Below are positions 1 through 10,343 of a stretch of 64,000 nt of DNA, in pieces. The notes under the pieces are model-generated. The model was not told where the DNA came from. It worked only from the letters and a program-made list of their open reading frames with translations, and ran no database searches. Within the stretch, counting starts at the first letter, position 1; every line of letters begins with the position of its first letter. Origin of the DNA: Cordylochernes scorpioides (Eukaryota; Arthropoda; Arachnida; Pseudoscorpiones; Chernetidae); the NCBI GenBank assembly GCA_030710605.1, contig CP092877.1:4345874-4409873 (forward strand), written 5' to 3'. The position numbers and the translations under genes are program-made.

Positions 1-183
1 GATAAATTAATTATTATTTAAAGTATTATTATAAAGTGTTAATTTTTATACTAGAGAGCGCTTTTTGTGCCTACAAATATCAATAAAATAAATGGGGCAG
101 CATTGTGCTAACAGATGTAAACATCAGTAAAGTGAAACTAAAGTTTGCGATCTTGAGTACATAGTATATTTTACAAACATAAA

Positions 184-1134
184 ATGGCAACTGAAGATGT
201 TTATGTTGAGATTGAAAACAAAGTTTTAATATTGGAAAAAGAAAGGGAGAGAAATATAAGAGCCCTGTGTGAGTATTACGAAGATAAAATATCAATTTTA
301 GAATCTACAACGTTTGAAGAACTACCCCAAATTATTAAAAAAATGATTATAAAATTTTTGAATGCCAAATTTCCTTCTAATGATCTGGCAGCAAGATTTA
401 AAAAAGAAATTGAAAAAATATATCCAAATATTAAAGTCGACCAAACATGCAATATAAGTGAATTTATGGAATTCCACAGAAATATCTGCCTTTTACCATT
501 TATACAAATTGTTAAAAGTGAAAGATGTTATAATGTCTTAAATATAATTAAAAAATATTATTCATTTCAAAATGCCTTTGAAAAGTTTGATAAAAAGATG
601 GATGTATGTGTGGAGACTTATTTTGCTTTTTACTTTCAAGCATGCACACTTTTTTCAAAAGAGAAAAGTGCAGATTTGATTCCAAAACTACTTACAAATA
701 TATATAAAGCAAAAAAAATAAACATTTTATTTTTGAATATTGATGACTATTTCAAAAAGTTTCTTTTCAATTTTCAAACTGAAATTTTTGATATTGAATT
801 TTCTACCCAAATTTCATCAAGCAAAGCTGTCAATTTTGACAAATATCAATATGTGTTGATTATTATAGGACCAAATTTGATCAACCTTTTTAAAAAGGAA
901 GTTGACGTTTTGAATGAGGAGGAAAAACATATCTATCAGCTCTGCGAGTCAATGGCAAGCCAGAGTAGTTTTTCTAAGACCAGATTCATTGGCTTTGAAG
1001 AATCAAAATCTGATGAATGCCCTTCTAAAATTTTTTCCTTTGCACAACAACAAATCTATCCTTTATCTTGCATTGCTGAAATTTCCAGTTACATTATAAA
1101 AAGCCAGATAGAATTGATAGCTAAAAGTGAGTAA
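184..1134 (+). CDS. Unidentified 316-residue protein, possibly first exon only
   Basis: An uninterrupted 316-codon frame starts with ATG preceded by ACATAAA. The N-terminus (about residues 8-40) is rich in E/K/L/I and looks like a short coiled coil; the rest is a Lys/Phe/Ile-rich globular-looking sequence with no signal peptide and no membrane span. I do not recognise a family. The frame ends as AAA AGT GAG TAA, which overlaps a very good splice donor (GTGAGTAAG, cut after about 1125). The apparent C-terminus may therefore be intronic and the real protein may continue in an exon I could not find. The length, lack of repeats and single clean frame set it apart from the decayed transposon frames nearby. 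It could still be an orphan transposon protein; no TIRs or TSDs were seen around it. Confidence 0.5.
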   Translation: MATEDVYVEIENKVLILEKERERNIRALCEYYEDKISILESTTFEELPQIIKKMIIKFLNAKFPSNDLAARFKKEIEKIYPNIKVDQTCNISEFMEFHRNICLLPFIQIVKSERCYNVLNIIKKYYSFQNAFEKFDKKMDVCVETYFAFYFQACTLFSKEKSADLIPKLLTNIYKAKKINILFLNIDDYFKKFLFNFQTEIFDIEFSTQISSSKAVNFDKYQYVLIIIGPNLINLFKKEVDVLNEEEKHIYQLCESMASQSSFSKTRFIGFEESKSDECPSKIFSFAQQQIYPLSCIAEISSYIIKSQIELIAKSE

Positions 1135-1314
1135 GATTTTATAGAAATTCTCAGGTCTGTAATCTAACCAATCAGTAAAATAATTTACAGGAAGTTTGCT
1201 ACAGATTCAGACCTTTCAATTTGCTCCACAACTAGTTTTTAGAACTTTTGCTTTTTTTACCTTATTTTATATTGGATATATTTGGCTTGCATCTGATGAT
1301 AATATTTGTAGATA

Positions 1315-1460
1315 CAGTAGAACCTCCCTGTAAAGGACACCTAATTGCAGAGTCAAAGTGTCCTTTAGTCCTATTACCGGAGAGTTGCTAAATTGTAAAA
1401 ATGGTTGCAAATGAAAACTGTCCTTTGTGGAGAGGTGTCAGCTAAAGGGAGGGTCTACTG
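1315..1460. mobile_element. MITE, pogo/Tigger-type ends (family A, copy 1)
   Basis: The copy starts CAGTAGAACCTCCCTGTAAA and ends in GGGTCTACTG, an imperfect terminal inverted repeat next to TA. The interior contains the family signature AAAATGGTTGCAAATGAAAA. The same element recurs at 5164, 11039, 41344 and 61164. Its end resembles that of the Tigger-like element at 42595 (CAGTACAACTCC), so a pogo-type transposase is the likely mobiliser. Confidence 0.75.
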
Positions 1461-1900
1461 TGTTTAGAACACTAGGCAATGTACTATATACAGATGGGAA
1501 CAAAGTTGTCATTCTAACTGACAAATGCTTCCATCAGCCAATCAGGAAATAAGCCATTGGTGGAGGGTTAACATTAGTGATGGGCAAAGCTTTTATTTTT
1601 AAGGAATCATCAGAACTGCTTACATACTGGAAAGAGCTAGCTAGGACTTTTTAATGATTTATCACTCTTTGGTGATGATAATAAAGATGATAATAATAAA
1701 AATTATTTTAAAGATAAAAATTGTTTTGTTGTCTACTCCATATCTCACTGTATATTTCTTTGCATACAGGAAAAAGATATCCACATGTCGTCATGGTGCG
1801 CTGGCAAGAGTAACTAATTCCTTAGAGTTTTTTCCTCCCAAATTCCAACAACTGTCCTGGTGTGGAACTAACACCCATCCACATATTCTCATGCCCCGCA

Positions 1901-2008
1901 ATGGCCGCAGTCTTGCGGAAAATTGACATGGACCCAGAGCAGCAGCTTTACACACCCAAGATTGTGGACATTGCTGCTGCTGTGATAGAGATGCATGGAG
2001 ACATCTGA
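1901..2008 (+). pseudogene. Short coding-like fragment, unknown protein
   Basis: Thirty-five codons read MAAVLRKIDMDPEQQ... to a TGA, with balanced, GC-richer codon use unlike the AT-rich flanks. No intron boundary or family could be assigned. It may be a fragment of a host exon or a retrocopy; I give it low weight. Confidence 0.25.
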
Positions 2009-2223
2009 GGCTCTTCATTGGACACGACAACACAATTCCTTAGAGTACAACACTCAATGTGGGGCACTTTTTTTTTCCATCACAAAACTCATCATTTTTT
2101 AAAGAATAATTTCTGGTCAATTGATTTAGTCCTTTGAATTGGCTTGTGAGTAGGTCACCTATCACATGGAAGCCCAGTTTCTATCAAATAAACAAATCTC
2201 TCCAAACCTCCTTATTTGATATA

Positions 2224-3631
2224 CAGTCAAACCTCTTTAATTCAAAACCCCAAGGGATCAGAGCTTTTGGTTGAATTAAAGGAAGTGTGAATTAAAGTTA
2301 GACAATTAAAACAATTTTATTGATTCTTCCAATCAATTGTTACAAAGGTGGAAAAAATATAATAAAATAGTAAATAAAGGGTAGATAAAATGTAGGGGAA
2401 TATATATAGTTGTTTATGTGTACACATTTCTTCAGCAAGGAAGGCTTCCCCACCTTGAGAGAGTTCTCCTCCAGACAAGGTCTTCACTCCTCAGTTCCAC
2501 ACCGAGGAAGTACCTATAGATGTGAGTCTTGACAGACACCAGGATGGCCAGGACGTCTAGGCCATGTACCCAGCCCTGCAGGTCAGGGGGCCGCCCAATT
2601 ATGGTAAATGTCTCCCGGATGAATTAAAGTTAGATGATTAGCTAATCATCTAACTCGCTAAAATAATATTTTTTAAAAATAGCTTTGTAATATAAATTAA
2701 TGATATTAATTGAAACCATTGTGCATGTCCTTTTTTTGTAATTATTTTTTTTTTTTCATGATTAAATTTTAGTATCAGGGACAAAATAGCATTAATACAT
2801 ATTTTTGAAACATAAATAATTACAAATAATATTTTATTCTAATTGAAGAATATAGCAGTTGAAAGGAAATAAATATGGAAAATAGAAAGAAAATTTTAAA
2901 ATATTATTTTTAAAAAATAATGATCTTTTAAAAAATTAATTTATAGATGTCTGTTTTTGCTCTGAAATTCTTTTCAGGATGTATTTTAGATGGTCTATTT
3001 TTAAAAGACATGCATGTCTTTCTTCCTCTGAAATGTCTTTTAAATAACAAAGAGCTTTTATTGTATTAAAGGCATCCACTGCTGTTGCAGGTGTTATTGA
3101 TTTTGTGTTTAAATCTTTTATAATAACACAGAAATGGAATATTGAAATAAAATGTTATCATAATCATTGTGGCTACATTTTATAAATATTTATTTATTTA
3201 AAAGGTAATTATTTGTAAATTTTAAAATAACTAAAATATTTCAATGCTGAAAATTAAAAATAAAATGATATTATCAATTAGCACACGATGCCTAAATTCC
3301 AGCGTAAAAAAAAAAAAAATAAATAAAAATAAACCACTCGCAACAGTGCGCAATGGCACTGAAAAATGAAACTTAAACAAACCGAAAGTGTGCAGGCGTG
3401 ATCCTATCGGCGTCCGCTGATCGTCGCTACTGCTGTAATACCTTTTTAGCGGTAAAGTTGCAAGTAAAAAAAATTCAACTGTCGAAATTCGAATTTTAAA
3501 ATGGTCGAACTATCGGAAGTGTCGTATTATCGATATTGTCGAATTACAGTTTGTTATTTGATAGGCCGGAGGTCAGGACATCTAAACATGGTCAAATTAT
3601 TGCATAGTGTCGAATTAACGAGGTTATACTG
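2224..3631. mobile_element. Decayed pogo-like DNA transposon or long MITE
   Basis: It starts CAGTCAAACCTCTTTAATTC and ends CGAATTAACGAGGTTATACTG; the reverse complement of the end gives a matching terminal inverted repeat, and both ends abut TA. About 1.4 kb with no transposase frame left. The left end recurs at about 4234 (CAGTCTAACACATCTTTAAT), a second, truncated copy. The interior is AT-rich apart from the GC-rich coding-like piece at 2432-2620. Confidence 0.6.
2432..2620 (-). pseudogene. GC-rich open frame inside the 2.2-3.6 kb transposon
   Basis: A 62-codon frame on the minus strand (IRETFTIIGRPPDLQGW... to ...LSRWGSLPC, then TGA) has sensible amino-acid composition and codon use that contrasts with the AT-rich element around it. 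I do not recognise the protein. It may be a captured host exon fragment or a piece of the lost transposase region. Confidence 0.3.
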
Positions 3632-3777
3632 TATTTGGTTTGCTAAAGCCATTAACCCTTTGAGTGCTGGTGTCATTTTGTCGTTTAGTCTTTTTTTTCC
3701 CCCAAAAATGATCAAAATTTTATTTTTTTTCTAAAAATATTTAATTAATGATTTGATACATTAGAAAAATAGATACA

Positions 3778-4150
3778 TCTTCTTCTTCTTTCTTATCTCC
3801 ACTCAATCATTAGTGAATCAAGTTCTGACCCTTGATGGTATTTGGCAACCATCATGACTGGGTGAAGTAGATTGCGTCTGCCTTTGTCATTAAGACTGGG
3901 AGCACTACTCAGTGGCAGGCCGACTTAGCTCCAAAAGAAATGGCCGCCTCTGGCATGAGGAACAGACGCCATGTGCAGCCGCTCCTAACATGGAGTACAA
4001 ACGCTGCTCATCCTGTATTTCTAGATTAGGAGCCCTTACAGGGTACTATCAGCCGGGCCAGCTGAACCTAGGTTTTTTAGCGAGCTTGTTACTGCTCCCC
4101 CTCCTCCTTTTTCATCCAGGCTTGGGACCGGCAAAGGCGGAGTTTAAAAA
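3778..4150 (-). repeat. Dispersed repeat, family B (LINE-tail/SINE-like)
   Basis: A minus-strand copy of a roughly 350-bp family that recurs at 5790, 9155, 47745 and 59455. Shared landmarks are GGTCCCAAGCCCGGAT, the run GGAGGAGGGGGAGCAG, GCTCCCAGTCTTAATGACAA and a terminus of GATAAGAAAGAAGAAG. The constant purine-rich tail suggests the 3' end of a non-LTR element or a SINE mobilised by one. Confidence 0.65.
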
Positions 4151-4349
4151 TTGATATGATAGATATAGATTATTACAGATATTATGTACAAATTTAAAAA
4201 TTTTATTGATTTTAAATAGAGGTTATATATATACAGTCTAACACATCTTTAATTCAACTCCCAAGGGATCTGAATGTTAGGTTGAATTGTGAAAGGGTAC
4301 AATATGGATAAATAGATTAAATACAAGGTAATAAAAATCATCCAAATAA

Positions 4350-4462
4350 ATTTTAATGAAGCTGCTCGATACCATAGTTACAACAACTCTACTATATACT
4401 TCACCAATCTGGTCAGATGAACAAGGGTTAATATTGAATAAAATCCAAGATACTTTTCATCC
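4350..4462 (+). pseudogene. LINE reverse-transcriptase C-terminal fragment
   Basis: The plus frame reads KLLDTIVTTTLLYTSPIW..., matching the post-RT segment (LLDT-V-TLLY-P-W then a KIQ helix) of jockey/CR1-like LINEs. It is only about 37 codons long and is fused directly to the hammerhead-like repeat that follows at 4470. Confidence 0.45.
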
Positions 4463-4469
4463 AAATAAA

Positions 4470-4680
4470 TTGATAGTGTGTGACGTTTCTGTAACAAGTG
4501 TGTTACCGAAACGTCACACACTAATAAATTATTTAGATTTGGTCTTATAACTTAGTAGTTTAGGTTGAATTGATAAGGCACAATTTGGATTATAAACACA
4601 AGGTAATAAGACCAAATCCTGGATTTGGTCTTTGTTTAGGTTTAGGTCTTATAAGGATTTGGTCTTATTACCTTCTGTTT
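4470..4680. repeat. Foldback repeat with degraded hammerhead-like loop
   Basis: GTGTGTGACGTTTC and GAAACGTCACACAC form inverted arms around a loop that has lost the CTGANGA half but keeps GTGTTACCGAAACGTCAC. The flanks carry the family sequences GGTAATAAGACCAAATCC and GCACAATTTGGATTATAAAC shared with copies near 5.4, 6.7, 8.8, 10 and 45.8 kb. Confidence 0.55.
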
Positions 4681-4837
4681 AGATTGAATTGAAGTAAGTG
4701 TTGAACCTTAAAGTAAGCTAAATGATAAATTCAATCACAACGTTAATTTCTAGTGTTTATTTTCATATGCTAACCAAATATAAAATTAAAATAATATTTT
4801 ATAAAATATACTGTTATTTTTTATTTATTATTATTTT

Positions 4838-5146
4838 TTTTTGCTTATCCCTAGTACACGTGGTACAGGCCATGATAATCATGGTGGGTAGTTAGCGACT
4901 GCTTTTTACTGTAAGCGCACCACATGTCTACACATGTGAAAGCAGTTCGACTTTGCACTTACAAATGTGCCAGAGCCCCGTTTGGTTACTTGCACTCGCT
5001 GGTGGGGTTGGCCTTTTGCAAGAATCGGGGGGCCATTGGAGCATTTTTTTTTTTTTTTAAACAGAAAAAAGTGTCCAATGCGGGGATCGAACCCGGGTCG
5101 TAGTGGTCGTAAACCAAACGGTTTAACCAGTCTTCCACCGACCCCC
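4838..5146 (-). mobile_element. tRNA-derived SINE (family S, copy 1)
   Basis: Minus-strand copy. The head (high-coordinate end) is tRNA-like, with GGTCGGTGGAAGACTGGTTA in the A-box position and GGTTCGATCCCCGC as B box; a body with CCAACCCCACCAGCGAGTGC follows and the tail is GGGATAAGC plus A(n). Full or partial copies recur at 6816, 8372, 38585, 39900, 40268, 45344, 52575 and 60226. Confidence 0.85.
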
Positions 5147-5163
5147 CATATACAGTTATAATA

Positions 5164-5340
5164 CAGTAGAACCTCCCTGTAAAGGACAACACCTTGTTAC
5201 AGAGCCAACGTGTCCTTAAGGGAGAGATGTCCTCTTACTGGAGAGCTGCTAAATAGTAAAAATGGTATTTTACAAATGAAAACTGTCCTTTATAGAGAGG
5301 TGTCCTCTAGCACGAGTGTCCTGTTATGGAGGTTCTACTA
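5164..5340. mobile_element. MITE family A, copy 2
   Basis: Starts CAGTAGAACCTCCCTGTAAA and ends TGGAGGTTCTACTA; the interior keeps the AAAATGGTA...AATGAAAACTG signature. It lies immediately beside the SINE at 4838-5146. Confidence 0.8.
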
Positions 5341-5402
5341 TATATGTTGATTAATAATGGAAGTTGTGTGTGATACCACATTGGACTTCTTTTTTTTTCA
5401 GA

Positions 5403-5582
5403 ATATTTCATTGATAAGGCACAATTTGGATTATAGATTATAAACACAAGGTAATAAGACCAAATCCAAATAAATAAATAGTGTGTGACGTTTCAGTACT
5501 TTTGTCTGAAGATGGTAACAACGCTGTTACCGAAATGTCACACACTATTTATTTATTTGGATTTGGTCTTATTACCTTATAT
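5403..5582 (+). ncRNA. Hammerhead-like motif in foldback repeat (F1, copy 2)
   Basis: Inverted arms (GGTAATAAGACCAAATCC at 5450 and GGATTTGGTCTTATTACC at 5559) surround CTGAAGA, then GGTAACA-ACGC-TGTTACC (a perfect 7-bp stem II), then GAAA, then TGTC|ACA. Position 7 of the hammerhead core tolerates any base, so CTGAAGA is acceptable. Stem I would be TGT/ACA (3 bp) and stem III is minimal, as in the small hammerheads known from Penelope-like elements. Whether it cleaves is untested. Confidence 0.55.
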
Positions 5583-5789
5583 TTAGAATATTTCATATTC
5601 AACTTTTAGTGAGGGGTGAAATTATATTAATGCAATTTTCAACAAAGGAATAATTACAAATACTATTTTAATCTAGGTGAATAATTGCAATGGGAAGATG
5701 TGAAAAAACATTGTAACGTCTATGAAGTGGTGATTGTGACCTAACAGTGAGTGTTGCAACACCTTATCTGAATTAACTACTGGGACTAA

Positions 5790-6163
5790 CTTCGCCCTAG
5801 CCGGTCCCAAGCCCGGATAAAAAAGGAGGAGGGGGAGCAGTAACAAGCTCACTAAAAACCTGGGCTCAGCTGGCCTGGCTGATAGTACCCTGTAAGGGCT
5901 CCTAATCCAGGAATACAGGATGAGCAGCGTTTGTACTCCATGTTAGGAGCAGCTGCACATGGCGTCTGTTCCTCATGTCAGAGGAGGCCATTTCTTTTGG
6001 AGCTAAGTCAGTGGCCTGTCACTGAGTAATGCTCCCAGTCTTAATGACAAAGGCAGACACATTCTACTTCACACAGTCATGATGGTTGTCAAACAGACAC
6101 CATTAAGGGTCACAACTTGATACCCTAATATGATTGAGTGGAGATAAGAAAGAAGAAGATAAG
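5790..6163 (+). repeat. Dispersed repeat, family B, copy 2
   Basis: A plus-strand copy running from GGTCCCAAGCCCGGATAAAA to GATAAGAAAGAAGAAG with all family landmarks. Confidence 0.7.
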
Positions 6164-6365
6164 CGCATTAGAATAAATCATTGTATCAGAATTTTATTAA
6201 TTTATAATTACTTAATAAAGAAACGCATATTAAAAATATTCCCTCCTCACTAGAAGAAGCATCATTTGATTACCAACAACTAGGCCCCAGATGGTACAAT
6301 TTCACTGGTTGGCCAGATAGATATATAATGTACTCTCCAACATGATAAGGCACAATTTGGATTAT

Positions 6366-6669
6366 TCTATATACAGTTACGAGCGTCATGCGTCATCTCT
6401 GTCACCGTTTGCTTTTTTTTTTGGAATGGCGCTCTCCTATTGGTTGGCTACGATCACGTGGCTACGATGGCGCCGCCACTACGCGAGACACTTTGTTTTT
6501 GACTTTTGTAACTATTGTGTTGGAGCGGATCGCTCCCTAAATAAATGCATATATTAGTTAATAACTAAATGGAATCCCCTCTTTCTCAATTTATAATTGT
6601 AACAAATAGTATTTTAATCAAAACATTCAATCGGGTAAAACCCGGGCGTTGCCCGGGTCATTCGGCTAG
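6366..6669 (+). mobile_element. Non-autonomous Helitron
   Basis: The 5' boundary is TCTATATACAGTTACGAGCG. The 3' end has a perfect 8-bp GC-rich hairpin (ACCCGGGC-GTT-GCCCGGGT), seven bases, then CTAG followed by T, the canonical Helitron terminus. A second copy with the same two ends lies on the minus strand at 31946-32341. No Rep/helicase is encoded. Confidence 0.75.
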
Positions 6670-6670
6670 T

Positions 6671-6748
6671 AGATTATAAACACAAGGTAATAAGACCAAA
6701 TCAATTTACACACTATTTATTTATTTGGTCTTATTCCCTTGTGTTTGT
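6671..6748. repeat. Short F1 foldback without hammerhead core
   Basis: TAAACACAAGGTAATAAGAC is repeated inverted as GGTCTTATTCCCTTGTGTTT around a short AT-rich loop. The loop has lost the ribozyme-like segment. Confidence 0.5.
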
Positions 6749-6815
6749 ACTCGCCAACACTCCACTGGCCAACAGGACTCTAGCACCATTATAGAGCAAA
6801 ACTCAATTTGTGCAC

Positions 6816-6906
6816 TTTCTACATGTGTAGACATGTGGTGCCCTCACAGTAAAAGCAGTCACAAACTACCAACCATGATTATCATGGCCTATACTATATG
6901 TAAGAA
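6816..6906 (+). mobile_element. SINE family S fragment
   Basis: Only the tail half remains (ACATGTGTAGACATGTGGTG ... CCATGATTATCATGGCC). 6907-7620 is AT-rich and holds nothing I can name. Confidence 0.6.
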
Positions 6907-7619
6907 ATATCCACACTGGTTAAACCAACAACAGGTGAATAACCTGTCTCTCCATTTAAGTGGTTTATTCCAATGTTATAAACACCAGTTTATTATAGAT
7001 TCACATTTTATTTGGTAACATTATAATAAATGACATTTTGAACAAGATGCCACAGAAGATAATGGGTGATTTGAATTAGTTTTTGGTTAAAAATCTTTTT
7101 TTTTTTTTTAATCTAGATTACCAACTCTTATAAAATATCAAAAACCTTGCACATTAAGTTTCCATATTGAATACTAAATACATGTTATATTAAAGTATTA
7201 TTTTATTTAAAATTATATTTCATCGATTCAAATACTCTGTTAAATCGACCGCCAGAGGTCACGCTTTCCCTATAAATACTCATTGTTGTTGTTCCCCGTT
7301 GGCCGGCTCAAAACTTTTGTACATTATGTAAATAATCTTTTGTTTTTCTTATTCTACTCGCCTTAAGCCAGGCATTACTTTTATCAAACCATGTTTTTCA
7401 TATATTCCTTTAGTGCAATTAAAGCTATTTTTGATAACTAATTTTATTATAATCTCCTGCACGACTGCATACCAAAATCAAGCAAATGACCAATAATTCC
7501 TCTACAAGTAATTAATCTCAAAATCAACAGAAATCTTATCATAATTATTTTATATAAAATACATATATTGAATAGCCATCATTTATAATATCTCACCCCA
7601 TGCTCACTCTTAATTGTAA

Positions 7620-7710
7620 CTTTGCCCGTTGAAGAGTGTGAGAGCTCACGCTATTTTTAATAAAGAAACTTATTGCGCAAAGTTTTTGATATTTTATAAT
7701 AGTAAATCAC
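7620..7710 (+). repeat. Penelope-like terminal fragment (F4)
   Basis: Contains GTTGAAGAGTGTGAGAGCTC followed by a segment ending AAGAAACTTATTGCGCAAAG and ATATTTTATAAT. The same unit is at 41934-42015 on the minus strand, where the GAAGAGCGAGAGCTCGAAAG arrangement (stem-loop then GAAA) is clearer. It resembles the hammerhead-bearing terminal repeats of Penelope-like elements. Confidence 0.4.
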
Positions 7711-7722
7711 AATTTTCCTATA

Positions 7723-8008
7723 CACCTATCCCCCGATTTACACGGTCTTGTTTTACCCGTTTTCGCTTTTACACGGTTTTCCAAATAAGTTTTTTTTTTG
7801 TTTTTATCGCACTATACTAAATGCTACTGTGATTGAACACATGCGCTGTGTACACATCTCACGAGGAATCCCGAGCTTATGTGCTGACTTGCTGCACACA
7901 CACACTGTGTCTGTATTTCTTCGCATAAAAATTTTGCAAAAATTTTTAATTTTCGATTTACACGTTTTTCTCAGGAAAGTATCTACCGTGTAAATCGGGG
8001 GATAGGTG
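7723..8008. mobile_element. MITE with long perfect terminal inverted repeats
   Basis: CACCTATCCCCCGATTTACA at the left end is matched exactly by TGTAAATCGGGGGATAGGTG at the right end (24 bp or more, ACACGGT/ACCGTGT included). TA flanks both sides, a Tc1/mariner/pogo-type target duplication. 286 bp, no coding capacity. The near-perfect ends suggest recent activity. Confidence 0.85.
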
Positions 8009-8371
8009 TATTTGAATATTGGTTTCAGGGTCTTCAGCTCTCATTTCAACTGTATGGACAAGACGCCATTGCTGCACATTTTGTTAAATATTTTGTACAA
8101 TATACTGTCTGTATAATGCTATGCCACTTTTCTTTCCAAATATAAACATAACAAGACTACATTAAAAAAAAAGTGTGATGTTACAGTAACAGTGCTGTTA
8201 TCAAAACATCATACCGCACCATCAGTTGAAAAATCTGTTCTACAAGATCAGTTGTATTTCTTCTATGAATGTTCTTCAGGTCAGGCTTGATCAATCTCAT
8301 CATCTTTTATAATTTTGTTGAATTGTCTGTCAATGCTCAATAGTCTGTACTTGTAGGTATAGTCTCTTTTT

Positions 8372-8688
8372 GGGGGTCGGTGGAAGGATGGTCTAAACCT
8401 TTGGTTTTCGACCACTATGACCCGGGTTCAATTCCCGCATTGGGCACTTTTTTCTGATTAAAAAAAAAAATGCTCCAATGGCCCCCCGATTCTTGCAAAA
8501 GTCCAACCCCACCAGCGAGTGCAAGTAACCAAACGGGGCTCTGGCACATTTGTAAGTGAAAGTCAAACTGCTTTTCACATGTGTAGACATGTGGTGCACT
8601 CACAGCAAAAGCAGTCGCTAACTACCCACCATGATTATCATGGCCTGTACCATGTGTACTAGGGATAATAATAAAAAAAAAATCATGT
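8372..8688 (+). mobile_element. tRNA-derived SINE (family S)
   Basis: Complete plus-strand copy with tRNA-like head (B box GGTTCAATTCCCGC), the CCAACCCCACCAGCGAGTGC body, and the tail GGGATAATAATA plus A-run. Confidence 0.85.
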
Positions 8689-8719
8689 GGGTGGTTCAAA
8701 GAACTTCCTCTTTTAAGTG

Positions 8720-8945
8720 ATAAGTCATAATTTGGATTAAGTTTATAACTACAAGAAAAAAAAAAGACCAAATCCATATAAATTAATAGCGTGTGACGTT
8801 TCGCTAACAGCATTGTTACCATCAGACAAAAGAATAAATCAATCTTCATATTTTATTTTGTCTGATGATGGTAACAACGCTGCTACCGAAACATCACACA
8901 CTATCAATTTATTTGGATTTTTTTTTTTTTTTCGTAGTTCCTCTA
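8720..8945 (+). ncRNA. Inverted pair of hammerhead-like motifs (F1)
   Basis: A damaged minus-strand copy (8795-8835, reverse complement CTGATGGTAACAATGC, core shortened) faces a plus-strand copy at 8873-8905 with CTGATGA, stem II GGTAACA/TGCTACC, GAAA and CATC|ACA. The outer arms again carry GACCAAATCC and GGATTT. Confidence 0.55.
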
Positions 8946-9154
8946 TAAGATAAAAAAAACTTGTTTAGAATTTTATAAAATTAATTTAATGGTTAAAGTA
9001 GCAGTTATGGATGCCCCCTTTCAAGTCACATTTTTATTTGATTGAGATATTGATTAGATTGAGATATACACAACATATACAGGAAAAAGTCTATGACAAT
9101 TTATATGAAAATGTTCCTTCACATTTTGAAGGAAGCTGCATAGACATATAAGCT

Positions 9155-9462
9155 ACAAACCTGGGCTCAGCTAGCCCGGCTGATAGTACCCTGTAAGGGC
9201 TCCTAATCCAGGGATACAGGATGAACAGCGTTTGTACTCCATGTTAGGAGCGGCTGCACATGGCGTCTGTTCCTCATGTCAGAGGCGGCCATTTCTTTTG
9301 AAGCTAAGTCAGCCTGCCACTGAGTAGTGCTCCCAGTCTTAATGACAAAGGCAGACGCATTCTACTTCACCCTTATCATGATGGTTGTCAAATCTCTTTT
9401 TCAAAAGTCTCAAGCTTGACACCCTAATATGATTGGGTGGAGATAAGAAAGAAGAAGTTACA
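9155..9462 (+). repeat. Dispersed repeat, family B, copy 3 (5'-truncated)
   Basis: Begins within the family at AACCTGGGCTCAGCTAGC and runs to GATAAGAAAGAAGAAG. 5' truncation with a constant 3' end fits LINE-type mobilisation. Confidence 0.7.
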
Positions 9463-9778
9463 CAGATGGCTGTAATATGGTTCCTTATATTGGCTATTCA
9501 CTTGGCTATGTCATGTGGTAATTTTGATAATTCAAAAATTAATTTTCTATGGTTCTGCTTTTTACTACTAGGGGACAGCAATTTTATTTATTTTATTTAA
9601 ACACACAAAACGTGATATCCCGGCTAGGGATAATTGCGTCGATTTACATTTTAAACAGAAACAGTTATAAACATATTATACAAGAAAAAAATTAATAATA
9701 AAAAAGAGAAACAATAATATATATTAGGAACCTGATCCTTTCAGGTTAGAAAGATAATCATAAATATATTTACAATAA

Positions 9779-10343
9779 TAATAAAAGAAAATAAGACCTA
9801 ATCCAAATAATTTATTAGTGTGTGACGTTTCGGCAACAACATTGTCACCATCATCAGACAAAAGAATAAATGAGAAAAAATGTTACAGCAAGTTCTTATA
9901 TATCCTGTTATCAAGTGTTTGAACAAGATAACAGATAAGGAAAATAGTTTTTTAAGTCAACTTGATATATTCTTCTTAGAATTAAAAGTGGATTTTTTTT
10001 TTTAAATGTAATTAAAGGCATATCTGTAAATATCATTTATATTTCCCCTTTCTTCCATTCTATTAATTGAAGCACATGTCTTTTGGATGAAAAATTTACA
10101 GATATACCTTTAATTACATTTTTAAAAAAAATCCACTTTTAATTCTAAGAAGAATATATCAAGTTGACTTAAAAAACTATTTTCCTTATCTGTTATCTTG
10201 TTTAAACACTTGATAACAGTACTATATAAGAACTTGCTGTAACATTTTTTCTCATTTATTCTTTTGTCTGATGATGGTGACAATGTTGTTGCCGAAATGT
10301 CACACACTAATAAATTATTTGGATTAGGTCTTATTTTCTTTTA
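9779..10343. repeat. Long inverted repeat with a hammerhead-like motif in each arm
   Basis: Two arms of about 250 bp (9779-10035 and 10094-10343) are near-perfect reverse complements separated by about 60 bp. Each arm contains CTGATGA, stem II GGTGACA-ATGT-TGTTGCC, GAAA, then YGTC|ACACAC: on the minus strand near 9820-9855 and on the plus strand near 10268-10303. This looks like two facing terminal repeats of a Penelope-like element. Confidence 0.7.
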
